From: Pisolithus tinctorius
Lineage: Eukaryota; Basidiomycota; Agaricomycetes; Boletales; Pisolithaceae
Reading direction: 5' to 3'
Assembly: GCA_024663395.1 (NCBI GenBank)
Contig: JANFAH010000027.1
Coordinates: 186,001-250,000, forward strand
Length of the DNA stretch: 64,000 nucleotides
Positions 44,513 through 56,381 of this stretch are shown piece by piece; within the stretch, counting starts at the first letter, position 1; each line of letters starts with the position of its first letter. A model generated the notes under the pieces. It was not told the origin of the DNA. It made no database searches and saw only the letters and a program-made list of their open reading frames with translations. Both the position numbers and the translations under genes were made by a program.

Positions 44513-44995
44513 TCAAATATCATGCATCACTTGTTCTTCCAACCATGCACGATTGATGTCATCCCAGACAACAATGGGAACCTTCACCTGCCCAGCAGCG
44601 ATGTTATTCGTCCTGATTTTCCACTCTCTGAAATCACTGAAGGTACCCGGTCTGAGCACCCTAACAGCCAGGACATGTATTTTCCCGGATTGACTGTCTC
44701 GAAGGTAATTCTTGTTGAGCTTCTGGAGTTCATCGTGCAATGCAGCAGGCGTGGCAGCACTGTTTTTTCCTTGGAGAGGAAGATATATATTAGTCTGAGT
44801 ATAATCCTAGAGCATTCCACAGGACTTACCAAGATTTCCCTGTAGTTCCACAAAGAAAGCATACCGACCGACGCTCTCATGGTAATCAGTGCAAACACAG
44901 AATTCAGACACTCCTCCCAATAGGCCTGATGTCATATCGATGGCATTATGCAGCTGTGTCTCTGTTGTCACCTCATTTGCAATTTGGATATGCAT
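44513..44995 (-). pseudogene. C-terminal fragment of a GH3-like protein
   Basis: Minus strand: MHIQIANEVTTETQLHNAID, GVSEFCVCTDYHESVGRYAF, FVELQGNLG, a short intron (GTAAGTCC...CCAAG), then AATPAALHDELQKLNKNYLR, GKIHVLAVRVLRPGTFSDFR and AAGQVKVPIVVWDDINRAWL, ending in TGA at 44513. The order DYHE-x-x-x-GRYAFFVEL, R-V-L-x-P-G-T-F-x-x-(F/Y)-R-x-W and G-Q-x-K-V-P is that of the C-terminal domain of GH3 acyl-acid-amido synthetases, which fungi also carry. Upstream (minus direction) the gene stops at about 45000 and repeat DNA follows from 45251, so the adenylating N-terminal two thirds are missing. Confidence 0.6.
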
Positions 44996-45250
44996 GCTAA
45001 AAATGATAACCCATCTTTTTTTATTTATTTAATTCATTGCTTTAAGTGTGTGAGGGTCTAATGACCCTATGTTGCACTCTACTGTCATGGTATTAGCTTA
45101 TCTAGTAAGGCCCCCTGTGGCCTGCCTAAACCCACAGGCAAGTGAATGCCCTGGTGGCAGGGCCTTTGGCCCCCCACCAGTCTGCTGTTCCTGCTGGCTG
45201 TTTTAGACACTCTGCTTTGGAGTGGGGTAGGCTTAAGACTTCTCTAGATG
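44996..45250. other. Junction between the GH3 fragment and the retroelement
   Basis: AT-rich start (TTTTTTTATTTATTTAATTC). Nothing recognised. Confidence 0.35.
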
Positions 45251-46149
45251 CTGTCACACACCAAAGGTGTTTGGTGAGGTGGACATGGATGCAGCTGATG
45301 AATGGAGATGAAGACCATAGCCCTCATGCAAAGAAGGACAGCCAGAAATGTTGGCAGTCATCCCTTGCACAAGAACAAGTTGTCAGTGCCAAAGAAAAAG
45401 GAAGGAAGTGAGTTAAGTGCTGATGAAAATTCTTAAGTGCCCATGTATGGCATTCCAGTTTTTGACATATCTCCACCAGTTTTGCAGATACTGACACCAT
45501 TCCCACACTTGCTTGTAGTGCTCAGCCACATGATCCTACCTTCCAGAATTGGAAAGGATTTGTGCACTCCACACATTTCTACAGCACTCCCTCCAAAAGA
45601 TGCTCATTTCACTAATTCTTCTGATATGGCTGCCTCCACATCAATCATTTCACTTGTCCCCTTTGCTAGGGACCATGGCTATGTATATCTACCAGGAGTT
45701 CCTACCAGCTTCTGTCCTGAAGCATCCTGGTACATCCCATCCTTGTCCACCCCCTCTCAGCCCATCCAGCTCAGACAGCGCATTCTTTTTGTCAGTATGA
45801 CCTCTAGGAGGATGTTCTTTGGTCGCCTCAGGTCTGTTGTTTGCTTGGAAAGGTCTTATGTGGTTGTTTCAGTCTCTCCAGTCCAAGAAGCATATGGATC
45901 CTTCCTCCCTGCTCCCTGCAATGTCTTCATACCAGTCTTGTCCATCATTCTTCCAAAATTGCAACAGCTACAGTATAATCTACTGTTCTCCACTCTCCCT
46001 GATTGCATCCATGATGAGTATGATGCACATCTTGCCTCCTTATTGCAAGATACAGCAGAAGACACTCCCCCTTCATCCTCTCTTCCAACAGAGCCTCATT
46101 CATGAAGTTTTACTTGCTTCACTGAGAGGACAGTTAAGGGGGGGAAAGT
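45251..46149 (+). repeat. 3' internal end of an upstream gypsy-1 copy
   Basis: Near-identical to 55391-56289 from TGTCACACACCAAAGG onward. It includes a 222-codon ORF (45437-46105, with DAHFTNSSDMAASTSIISLV) and a purine tract AAGGGGGGGAAAG at its end. It directly abuts the gypsy-1 left LTR, so it looks like the 3' remnant of a second element sharing that LTR in tandem. Confidence 0.7.
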
Positions 46150-46158
46150 TGTGATCCC

Positions 46159-46879
46159 TGTCAAGTCCGGGCCTACTCCAACCAACTCCGACACTTAACA
46201 GGGTCTGGGGAGGGGTCCAGAAGCAAGTCCGACATGAAAGAACAGAACTCCGACTAGTGGAGTGTTGGCAGGAATGAAGACTGCCGAAGTAAAGGTGGAG
46301 CAGAGTGAGGGCATCAGGTTTAGCTTGTGCACTACCCCCTTGCACGATCTCAGCCCTCATATTTCAGAGGGAGAGTACAGATGGAGAGTCGGAGATAACT
46401 CCAACAGACAGAGGGAGTAGGAACTAAGTTGATACTCGTACTAAGGAATGGCAGAGTATGATACATGCTTTTATACCACTACAGAGGTACAGTAACTGGA
46501 ATTGGAACTGACATACAGAGACCCAGAAATTTTCAAGTGAAAACTTCCTAGACGATGAATGAAGGGTAGACAGAGGACATATGAACAGTAACATAGAACA
46601 TCCAGAAAAGGAAACAGTCCAGACGCTGGACCATGCAGTGCACATGCTGTGGAGTACCTGACTGCGTGCTGTCAGGGAGAAGTCCAAAGGTGGTCACATG
46701 ACTCCTCAGAGAACGGTCTGCTCGGTCCGGTAGGAGAGTAACACAAGTCTGACAGCAGTCAGAGTGGAGATGGTTCATAGACAATAGAAGGTGGGCAGAG
46801 TTGGTGTGGAGTGAGTGAATGACCAGTGGAAGAGGGTGCAGAGTGAGTAAAGACCTAGAGTGAATGCATGGTTATGACA
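46159..46879 (-). mobile_element. Family-1 solo LTR, TSD ATCCC
   Basis: 721 bp, TGTCAAGTCC...GGTTATGACA. It is flanked by ATCCC on both sides (46154-46158 and 46880-46884) and lies 9 bp inside the gypsy-1 left LTR. The uninterrupted site is present at 56290-56303 (TGTGATCCCTTATGC), proving the insertion. Reverse complement of the LTRs at 54381 and 62807. Confidence 0.92.
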
Positions 46880-47185
46880 ATCCCTTATGCTCCTGTCACC
46901 CCACAGACCCCCAAAGCTTGACCCCTGTTGACATCTGACCCACCACTGAACCACACTTTGACTCACATCTGGAGCCCACTGCAAGGGGTGGTCATTCCTG
47001 GATCAAGAAAAACCTTGTTCATGTTCACATCCTTCATATTCCTGCCTCCTTGGTTGTCATAATCACCAAAATCTATTGCTTTTCCAATCCCAACTCCTAT
47101 CCTCCTTATCTCATCAAATCTTTCCTGTAAATCCACCATATATCTCACTTCTATGTCATCTACTACCTCTGCTATCTATCCACCC

Positions 47186-49372
47186 ATGCCTCCAATAGCT
47201 CCTCCAGCCATTGCTGTTCCTCCTGCTTGCTCTGTCCTTACCTTGCCCCTGCTTGGCATGAAATCTGCCCCAGAACTCTGCACTTTCCTTGACCACTATG
47301 AGTGACTCTGTGCTTTCCATAATGTCAATTCTGACCAGGAACTGGTTGAGTTGATCCTCCAATACTGTAATGCTTGGGTTAGGGAGGTTATCAAAGGAAT
47401 GGCTCACTATTATGCTCCTAACTGGGCTAACTTGAAGGCTGATCTCCTCAAGTACTTTGATGCTGATCTATCAGATGAAAGGTTCTTCAAAAGGCATCTC
47501 AAGAGCTTTGCTTTGGAGTCTAGGTTACAGCCCATCATGATGCTTCAAGACTTTAGGGCTTACAATTGTGGTTTCATTTGCATTGGTGGTTGGCTGAAGA
47601 ACAAGGGAAGGATCTCAGTTGATGAGCATAATCACTATTTTTGGGCTGGTTTGTCTCCTGTTTTTTGTAGCCTGGTTGAGAGTTGTCTCAGGTTAAAGGA
47701 TCTGAACCTTGATACCAGCAAGCCCTTTGCTTATGCAGATGTATGCCAGTCTGCTGAAGAGGTCCTTCATCATGATTGCTTTGATGCAGATGATCTCAAT
47801 TTCCTTGGCCCCAGAGCTGCCCCTAATGCCCCTCAGCCCCAGAATAGCACTCCTCATCACTCTGATGTTAGAGATGATAGTGTTTGACCCCTACTCCCTG
47901 CCCAGGAAGCCAGATGAAACCTCAAAACTTTGGAGAGAGAAGCTCCTACTGCTTGTGAACAGGATGAGGTTGAAACTCTGATCAAATCTCTGTCTCATAT
48001 GTCGCTTAGTGACCCAGACTACTCCCTCCTGTATTATCCAGCCATTAAAATGGATCCTGATGCTGCAAAGGTCCTTCATGCTCCATCTCTTTGTCCTGCT
48101 CCTGCTCCTGCTCCTACTGCTGCATCTGCTGCTCCTGTCACTACTCCACCAGCTCAGGCTCGTCCTGCTAGAAGGACCATCACTTGTTATGGCTGTGGTG
48201 TCAAAGGTCATGGTCTTGATAATTGTGAAGCAGTTAGTGATCTTGTCCAAAAGGGTTCCTTGGCATGTGATGAGAATCATTGAGTTATTTACCCCAATGG
48301 GCAGCATATTTATCACAATGGTGAAGAGACCATCCTCCAGGCTTATGAGTGCACTCTGGCTGCAGCTCAGCCTGCCAATGTGGTTTGCTTTGTTGTCCAT
48401 GAAGACATTGAAGAAGAATCCAGTGCTGAGATTTATGAGTTGGAAGATGAACCTCTCATTGCTGCTGTGGATTGTTCCACCAAGATTACCAAGGAGAATA
48501 GAAAGGCTGTCTTTGACAGTGTCCTTGTCCCACCTCATTCGCATGGCAAGGAGAAAGAGAACCAGATGCCAAAGCCTTCATCCTCTGCATCCATCCCTGT
48601 TCCACAGAAAGCACCGCTTGCTCCTGTCTTTGTTCCAGTTGATGTTCATGCCCCTGCCTTCAATGGAACCAGAGATGATGCTATCATGGAAGATGTTTCT
48701 GTCCCAAAGCCATCAGAACAAGCCCCTGACTCTGCAGAAAAGCCCAAGAAGTCAAAGCCTGTTCCTACCACATCCCTATCTTCATCACTCTCACAATCTG
48801 CCAGTTCTAAGGCCATTGTAGATCAGATTCTTTTGACTCCCTTGACTGTATCAGTTGGGGAGGTTATTGGCACTTCCAGGGATGTTTCTCAGCACCTCCA
48901 GGAACTGATGCAATTCAAGAGACAGCCACTGATGCAACAGCTGATCAAATCTGTCACAGCTGTTGATGGAACTCCCCCTGTGGCTTCTTATCTGGCATTG
49001 ACATCTAGCCCCTTGATCACCATCAATCTGTCCTGTAATGGCCAACGAGTGACAGGTGTCATTGACTCTGGATCAACCCTGAATGTCATCAGATCAGGTA
49101 TAGCTCAGTCTGTCATTCGCATGCCCATTGATATGTCACAAACTGTCAATATGTGAGATGCAAAGGGGGGTATTTTGACACTGAATGGCCTGGTACAAGA
49201 TGTCCCCCTCTTCTGTGGTGCTGCCAGGACTTGGACCAATCTTTTTGTCACCCCAGACACCAATGCAGGCTTTGATCTCCTCCTAGGTCATCCTTGGGCC
49301 CTTGGAAACTTGGTTAGCATTGTAGAGAGAGAGTCTGGGACCTTTGTTGTCTTTGGAGCTGATTCAGGGTGA
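47186..49372 (+). pseudogene. Gypsy-1 gag and protease
   Basis: Gag: LPLPGMKSAPELCTFLDHYE, LKADLLKYFDADLSDERFFK, DFRAYNCGFICIGGWLKNKG. A zinc knuckle CYGCGVKGHGLDNC (C-x2-C-x4-H-x4-C) follows, then a Pro/Ser-rich linker. Protease: VTGVIDSGSTLNVIRSG with the catalytic DSG, flap region and FDLLLGHPWALG. The frame is broken by TGA at 47303, 47885, 47915, 48281, 49154 and 49370. At least the first (HYE-R-LC) and fifth (NM-R-DAKGG) fall where Arg is expected. Gag coats the RNA; the aspartic protease cuts the polyprotein. Confidence 0.8.
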
Positions 49373-51379
49373 CCCCTGGAGATGTGTGTCACTGAAGGTC
49401 AGCTTGGAACTGTTGCAGATACACTTATGGCAACTCTAGAGCCTGCCCAACCTCAGGAAAGTGTTGATGAAGGCATGATGGATGTATCTGCTGGTACTCC
49501 TCATTGAGTTTCCCCTATAATCTTCGCTCCACTCCCATCAGCTTCGCAGTCACCCCCTCAGTCACTTCATTCCACCCTGCTGAATCCTGAGTCAACTGCA
49601 GATGGGTTTGATGTTGCTTCAGCATTCCCTGCCTTCCAGCCTATCCTGGTTTATACCTCTCCACCTCCTTCAAGCCCCTTTCCTTCAGAGTTTGTGCATC
49701 AGCTTCTGCAAGAGTTGGAGTCCACTGAGACAAGTGGATTGGAGCATAACCATATCATTGCCAGGATTCATCAGAGGATCAGATCTGAAGAGTGTCAGTC
49801 ACTTGTTGCCCTTCTCACCAGTCTTACTTGTCACACTCCCAATTTATCACCCCTTTATCTTGACTCAAACCATGCTCTTGCTGGAGAAAGAGGTACTGAT
49901 GAGTCAGGCAGCTACTTCCAGGACTTCCTGGTGCTCCATACTCACTTGATCCAACAGGTTCCTGCCCCTGTTGACCATTATCATGAGGTTGAAGGGTCTG
50001 CTTATGTCTGGTTCTATCCCCATTTTATCCCAGAGTCATCTCTGACTCAGCAGAGTGAAACACTGCCTCAGGAACTGCCATCTACTTAGATCCACCCACT
50101 TCACCTGTATTAACTAATGGCATCACTGCTCCACCTCAGACTCCCTCTCCTTCATTGCCAGCACCCATTATCTTGCAGGAAGAGCCCAATGAAGCTTCCT
50201 GTCACACTTCCCTCCTGTTTTCTGAAGATACTGTGACTCCAGACTCTGAGGCTTTGCTGTCCATCTTTGATACTTCATACTGCAAGTCAGTTGTGTCTAA
50301 CATTCAAGGAAGCAGTCAGGAAATCCAGCCATCCCCAGATATACCCACAATGCTTTCTCCTCTCACCTCAGACATGTTTAATACTGGTGACAACTCTCAC
50401 TTCCATCTGCCCAGCCCATTCATGCCCACTCCATCACCTCCTGCAGTTCTTTCCACTGTGCCTGATGCTGTCATCAATGAGGTGCCAATTGTGATGCCTG
50501 TGCCTTACAACAATGTTGTCATGCATCATACTTTTACTGGATGGGTTGCTCATTTACAGGATGCTGTAGAGGATTGGTCAAGCAATGACAACGAGACCAG
50601 ATTGGACCATTCTTCCTCTCATTTGACTTTGTCAGATGAATCTTACACTCCAGGAGTTTCAGTCACAGCAGGTGATGAAGATGAGGTAGATGTGAATGCA
50701 TTGCAGGAGTCTGGCCTCCATATGCTTGCTAAGGCCATTGGTTTTGTCACAGCTACTGGACACCCTCCTCCTTTCGAAGCAATCTCATATCCAGATCACT
50801 TTCCTACCTCCAGCTCTCCAGGTTCAACTTCAGGCCAGGAGTATATCACCATCCAGGATGTTTGTGGCTTGGAAGAACCAGAGATACCATGTGATCCAAA
50901 CAGGTGTATTCATCCACTTACTCCTACCACCCATGATTTGTTTCTTCAGATCTTTTGCAATTGATTTGTGTGTTTCTTCTTGTACTTATAGTATTACTGA
51001 CTCTTTGGCTGCTCACTTTGACTGAGAAGTTGTTAAACTCCTAAATTCACAAAGATTTCCTCACTTTTATACTCCTGTAACACCACTTACTATGCCTCCC
51101 TCAGTTTCACAGTTTCAAAGCTCTTTTTATCTCAGTTCTTCCTCTTCTTCATTATCTAATCTTTCAAAAACATGAGATCCACCTTCTATTCAGAAAACCA
51201 AAAAACAGCTTCACTTTTTCTGTTCCTTATCCAATTTTCTCAATTTACTACACTTTAGGCGAAAACTTGTAACAGATACAGATGTCTTAGACTGCGAGAT
51301 GAGCCAGTCAGTTTATGGAGCATACAAGCATGTTGACCATAAAGTCAAACCAGTGCCAGGAGTCTATCCAGAAGACACT
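49373..51379 (+). pseudogene. Gypsy-1 polyprotein linker region, degraded
   Basis: Ser/Pro-rich linker between protease and RT. The frame shifts to another one between about 50090 and 50964 (open for 269 codons) and returns before 51380. It carries a TGA at 49505 and a TAG at 50087. No domain is recognisable. Confidence 0.5.
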
Positions 51380-54358
51380 TGAGTCCATCGTCAATTTCCA
51401 GAAGACCCCCTCACATCACTCACACCACTTACTTGTCACCCTCCAACCTTCATTCCCATGAAGAAGCTCACTCGAGAGTGCCTGGCTTCCATGAAGGTTA
51501 ATGTTGATGGCTTTCTCTGGCCAGAAGAGGAATTTTTTTTTTCACATGTGATGAAGCTAAATGAATGTGCCTTGGTGTTTGATGAATCTGAGAGAGGAAA
51601 CTTCTGCTCCAACTACTTTTCACCTTACATCATCCCTGTCCTACCACATGGACCATGGGAGTTCTGAAACATTCCAATTCCCCCTGGCATAAGAGAACAT
51701 GGCATACAGCTTCTTCAGGAGAAGATTGCTGCTGGACTCTACCAACTGGCCCAGTCATCCTATTGCTCCAAGTGGTTCTGTGTCATGAAGAAAAATGGAA
51801 AGATCTGCATCATCCATGATCTACAGCCTCTAAATAAGGTTACCATTCGGGATGCTGGTGTTCTGCCAATATTGGACGACTTTGTGGAGCCATTTGCCAG
51901 TCAACAATGCTACACCATCTTTGATCTATTTTTGAGTTTTGATGCATGCCAACTCCACCCTGATAGCTGAGATCTGACATCCTTCATGATGCCTCTTGGC
52001 TTACTGTGCCATACTGCCATGCCTCAAGGCTACACCAACTCACCATCAGAGTTTCAGAACTGTACAGCATTCATTCTACAGGATGAAATCCCTCACATTG
52101 CAAATGTTTTCATTGACAACCTGCCTATCAAGGGTCCTGCAACTTGTTATGAAGATGCCAATGGCAATGCTGAAACGTTACCTGAGAATCCTGGCATCTG
52201 TCACTTCATTTGGGAACATGCTGTAGACATGCATAGAGTAATGCATCGGTTTGCTCATGCTGGTGGAACATTCTCTGGCACAAAATCTCAGATCTGCCAG
52301 CCTTGTGTTGTCATTCTTGGCCAAGCATGCCATCCTCATGGTTGCTCTCCTGATGACAATAAGGTGAAGAAGGTCATCAACTGGCCAGTGCTCACCACTC
52401 CCAAGGATGTTCACTCATTCCTAGGTCTCTGCAGTACTGTTCACCTCTGGATTGCAAACTATTTGCAGTTGGCTTGCCCACTCATTGATCTCTATTGCAA
52501 GAATGCTTCATTTGTCTGGAGTCAGGCCCAGCAAGATGCATTCAACACCTTGAAGCTTGCTGTCTCATCTGCTCCTGCCCTTTTCCCCATCAACTACTCA
52601 TCTGACCTGCCAGTTGTTCTTTCTGTTGATACCAGTAATGTTGCCATTGGATTCATTCTGTCTCAGTATGATGATGAGGGTCACAAACATCCTGCTCACT
52701 ATGGATCACTCCCCATCAATGAACATGAATCTCACTACAGTCAGCCTGAGCTCAAGCTCTATGGTCTTTTCAGAGCACTTCATCACTATTATCTATATCT
52801 CTATGGTGTTCATCATCTATGGGTAGAGGTTGATGCAAAGTACATCAAAGGTATGCTCAATGATCCAGGTCTTCAGCCTAATGTGACCATCAATCACTGG
52901 ATTGAGGGTATCCTACTCTTTGACTTTAAGCTTGTTCACATCCCTGCTATTTGACATCGAGCCCCAGATGCACTTTGCAGATGTCAGCCCACTGAAGAGG
53001 ACTACAAAGAAGGTGAGGCTGATGCAGAAGAAGCTGATGAGTGGTTGGAGAGCATTCTTTTCGCAGATGCCTGTCCCCTTCCATACAATGTCATGACCCT
53101 CCCATGCTTCCTTTCCAATGATACATCCCAGGATGTCCTTTTACATAGAGTCCTCCACTTCCTTCAAACAACAGAACTACCACTGTTCCCTTCCAACACT
53201 GCTTGCAAGCATTTCATTCACAGATCCCTCCAGTTCTTCCTTCATGGAGACCAGCTCTTTAAACATTGAGGTCCCCATCCTCCAGCTAAGGTCATCTTTG
53301 ACCCAGATCTCCATGCACAGATCCTCAGTCATGCTCATGAAGAACTCAGTCATTGTGGAGTCTTTGGAGTCTTTCAGACCATCAGACAGCATTTTTATTG
53401 GCCTCAGCTCTATCAAGATGTCACCCATCATGTCTGTTCCTGCCATGAATGCCAGATCTGAAGCACTCATAAGGCAGAGATTCCCATCACCATCTCCACT
53501 TCCCCTAGAATATTCATGAAGGTTTATGTTAATGTCATGCTCATGCCCAAAGCTTGTGGATATCATTATCTTGTTGCAGCTCACGATGATCTTTCCCTCA
53601 CTGCAGAGGGTTGTGCTCTTCGACATGCTAATGCAGACAGTCTTGCTAAGTTCTTCTGGGAAGAGGTTTTCTGTCATAATGGTGTCATTGTGCAGGTTGT
53701 CACTGATAATGGCAGTGAAGTCAAGGGTGCCTTTGAGAAACTCATGAAGCACTATTCCATTCCACAGATTTGCATCTCCCCATATAATTCAAAAGTGAAT
53801 GGAGTTGTAGAGCATGGACACTTTGTTATCAGAGAAGCTATCATCAAGGCTTGCAAGGGAGACCTTTTGCTCTGGCCTTCCAAGGTTCATCATGCTTTCT
53901 TCACAGACAAGGTTACTACCTGTCGCTCCACTGGATTCAGCCCTTACTTCTTGCTCCATGGTCTTGATCCTGTCTTGCCCTTTGATCTCTTTGAGTCTAC
54001 ATATCTTGTTGAAGGATTCCAGTCCAGAATGACTTCTCAGGAGCTCCTTGCACTTTGCATTTGTCAGTTGGAGAAGAGAGAAGAGGACATCAATGCCACT
54101 TTCACCACTCTGCAGAGATCTCGTTTGTGCTCCAAGGGTCAGTTTGAGAAGAGGTATGCACTATGATTGGTGAAGTCTGCTTATGAGCCAGGAGACTTGG
54201 TGTTGGTTCTCAACACTCAGATAGAAAAGGAACTGGATCATAAATCAAAGCCATGTTACCTTGGTCCCTATGAGGTCATTTGTTGCACCAAGGGAGGTTC
54301 CTATGTTGTTAAAGAACTTGATGGCACCATTTCTGCTCAAGGAATCGCAGCATTTTGA
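51380..54358 (+). pseudogene. Gypsy-1 reverse transcriptase, RNase H and integrase
   Basis: RT: CVMKKNGKICIIHDLQPLNK, TIFDLFLSFDACQLHPDS, MMPLGLLCHTAMPQGYTNSP, and the catalytic box FIDN where FIDD is expected. RNase H: VVLSVDTSNVAIGFILSQYD, SQPELKLYGLFRAL, WVEVDAKYIKGML. Integrase: HHCC finger (HEELSHCGVFG...CSCHEC), then VYVNVMLMPKA with Asn at the first DDE position, VTDNGSEVKGAF (second Asp kept), NGVVEHGHF (Glu kept), and PGDLVLVLNTQIEKE. In-frame stops are all TGA: 51380, 51665, 51968, 52952, 53267, 53459, 54164 and 54356. Both polymerase and integrase have thus lost a catalytic Asp. The frame otherwise survives for nearly 1000 codons. Confidence 0.85.
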
Positions 54359-54380
54359 CTCATTCCCTATTATTCTTGAC

Positions 54381-55094
54381 TGTCATGACCGTGCGTTTGT
54401 TGTAGGTCCCTACACACTCCGCACCCTACTCCGCCGGTCGTTCACTCACTCCGCACCAACTCCGCCTGACTTCTGTTGGTTGCGAACCGTCTCCGCTCCG
54501 ACTGCTGTCGGACTTGTGTTTCTCTCCTATCGGACCGAGCGGACCGTTCTCTGAGGGGTCATGTGACTACCTTCGCAGTCAGGTACTCCGCAGCGCGCTC
54601 ACCGCATGGTCCAGCACCTGGACTATTTCCTTTTCTGGATGTTCTGTGTTACCCATTCGTATGTCCTCCGTCTACCCTTCATTCGTCGTCCAGGAAATTT
54701 TACTTGAAAATTTATGAGTCTCCATATGTCAGTTCCAATTCCGGTTACTGTACCTCCGTAGCAGTATAAGAGCATGTACTGTACTCCGCTGTTCTTCAGT
54801 ACGAATATCAACTTAGTTCCTACTCCCTCTGATTCCGTCTTCTGTCTGTCGGAGTTATCTCTGACTCTCCATCTGTACTCTCCCTCTGAAATACGAGGGC
54901 TGAGATCGTGCAAGGGGGTAGCGCATGAGCTAAACCCGACGCCCTCACTCCGCTCCGCCTTTGTCTCGGCGGTCTTCATTCCTGCCGACACTCCGCTAGT
55001 CGGAGTTCTGTTCCTGTGTGTCGGACTTGCTTCTGGACCACTCTCTAGACCCTATATAGCGTCGGAGTTGGTCGGAGTAGGCCCGAACTTGACA
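54381..55094 (+). mobile_element. Family-1 solo LTR, TSD TTGAC
   Basis: 714 bp, TGTCATGACCGTGCG...GAACTTGACA. It is flanked by TTGAC at 54376-54380 and 55095-55099. It interrupts the gypsy-1 polyprotein just after IPYYS. The host frame resumes at once as HTHLPEVMEKDSEEEEG. This copy keeps many CpGs (for example CCGCAGCGCGCTCACCGC) in otherwise CpG-poor surroundings, so it is the youngest of the family-1 LTRs here. Confidence 0.92.
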
Positions 55095-55253
55095 TTGACA
55101 CACTCATTTACCAGAAGTTATGGAAAAAGATAGTGAAGAAGAAGAAGGTAACAGCAATAATGATGATGATGATGAAAATGATGATGAAGACAAAGATGAG
55201 GAAAACCAAGAACACAATAATGAAAATGACTACAACTCAGATGACTATTCATG
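55095..55253 (+). pseudogene. Acidic C-terminal tail of the gypsy-1 polyprotein
   Basis: Reads HTHLPEVMEKDSEEEEG and then runs of Asp, Glu and Asn (NNDDDDENDDEDKDEENQE) to TGA at 55251-55253. It is continuous with the integrase frame once the solo LTR and one TSD are removed. The GAT/GAA runs form a small microsatellite. Confidence 0.75.
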
Positions 55254-55390
55254 ATTTCTCCTTTCTCTTTTGATTTCTTACCCTTATCCTCTCTCATTCT
55301 TTTTCTTCATTTCATTCAGATTTTTCTGTTTTCCCTGGGTTCCCTGCATTGGTCACAATCAGGGATGATTGCATTTCTTCTTGCCAGTGG

Positions 55391-56289
55391 ATGTCACACA
55401 CCAAAGGTGTTTGGTGAGGTGGACATGGATGCAGCTGATGAATGGAGATGAAGACCATAGCCCTCATGTGAAGAAGGACAGCCAGAAATGTTGGCAGTCA
55501 TCCCTTGCACAAGAACAAGTCATCAGTGCCAAAGAAAAAGGAAGGAAGTGAGTTAAGCACCAATGAACATTCTTAAGTGCCTGTGTACAGCATTCCAGTT
55601 TTCAATGTATCTCCACCAGTTTTGCAGATACCAACACCATTCCCACACTTGCTTGTAGTGCTCAGCCATGCGATCCTACCTTCCAGAATTGGAAAGGATT
55701 TGTGCACTCCACACATTTCTACAGCACTCCCTCCAAAAGATGCTCATTTCACTAATTCTTCTGATATGGCTGCCTCCACATCAATCATTTCACTTGTCCC
55801 CTTTGCTAGGGACCATGGCTATGTATATCTACCAGGAGTTCCTACCAGCTTCTGTCCTGAAGCATCCTGGTACATCCCATCCTTGTCCACCCCCTCTCAG
55901 CCCATCCAGCTTGGACAGCACATTCTTTTTGTCAGTATGACCTCTAGGAGGATGTTCTTTGGTCACCTCAGGTCTGTTGTTTGCTTGGAAAGGTCTTATG
56001 TGGTTGTTTCAGTCTCTCCAGTCCAAGAAGCATATGGATCCTTCCTCCCTGCTCCCTGCAATGTCTTCATACCAGTCTTGTCCATCATTCTTCCAAAATT
56101 GCAACAGCTACAGTATAATCTACTGTTCTCCACTCTCCCTGATTGCATCCATGATGAGTATGATGCACATCTTGCCTCCTTATTGCAAGATACAGCAGAA
56201 GACACTCCCCCTTCATCCTCTCTTCCAACAGAGCCTCATTCATGAAGTTTTACTTGCTTCACTGAGAGGACAGTTAAGGGGGGGAAAGT
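55391..56289 (+). repeat. 3' internal end of gypsy-1 (twin of 45251-46149)
   Basis: Contains the ORF at 55577-56245 matching 45437-46105 in length and nearly every residue (DAHFTNSSDMAASTSIISLV). Function unknown; no motif recognised. Shared by both copies and ending in the purine tract, it belongs to the element. Differences between twins are mostly CpG-derived. Confidence 0.7.
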
Positions 56290-56381
56290 TGTGATCCCTT
56301 ATGCTCCTGTCACCCCACAGACCCCCAAAGCTTGACCCCTGTTGACATCTGACCCACCACTGAACCACACTTTGACTCACA

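Larger units (their letters stand above)
46150..56381 (+). mobile_element. Gypsy-1: decayed Ty3/gypsy element with two nested solo LTRs
   Basis: Proposed 92-bp LTRs TGTGATCCC...GACTCACA: left 46150-46967 (split by a solo LTR at 46159-46879) and right 56290-56381. A purine tract (56276-56288) immediately precedes the right LTR. TCTGGAGCCCACTGC follows the left LTR at the primer-binding position. Gag, protease, RT, RNase H and integrase lie in one frame from 47186 to 54358, with an acidic tail to 55253 after a second solo LTR. CpG is almost absent. No outer target duplication can be tested because the left side is another copy. Confidence 0.7.

Noticed and set aside
45251..56381. Reading the 1-kb twin segments as two 990-bp LTRs
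   Set aside because: They do start TG and end CA, but a purine tract followed by TGTGATCCC sits inside them, the second segment is not preceded by a purine tract, and they carry a shared 222-codon ORF. A 92-bp LTR with a shared internal 3' end fits better, though a full-length intact copy would be needed to settle it.
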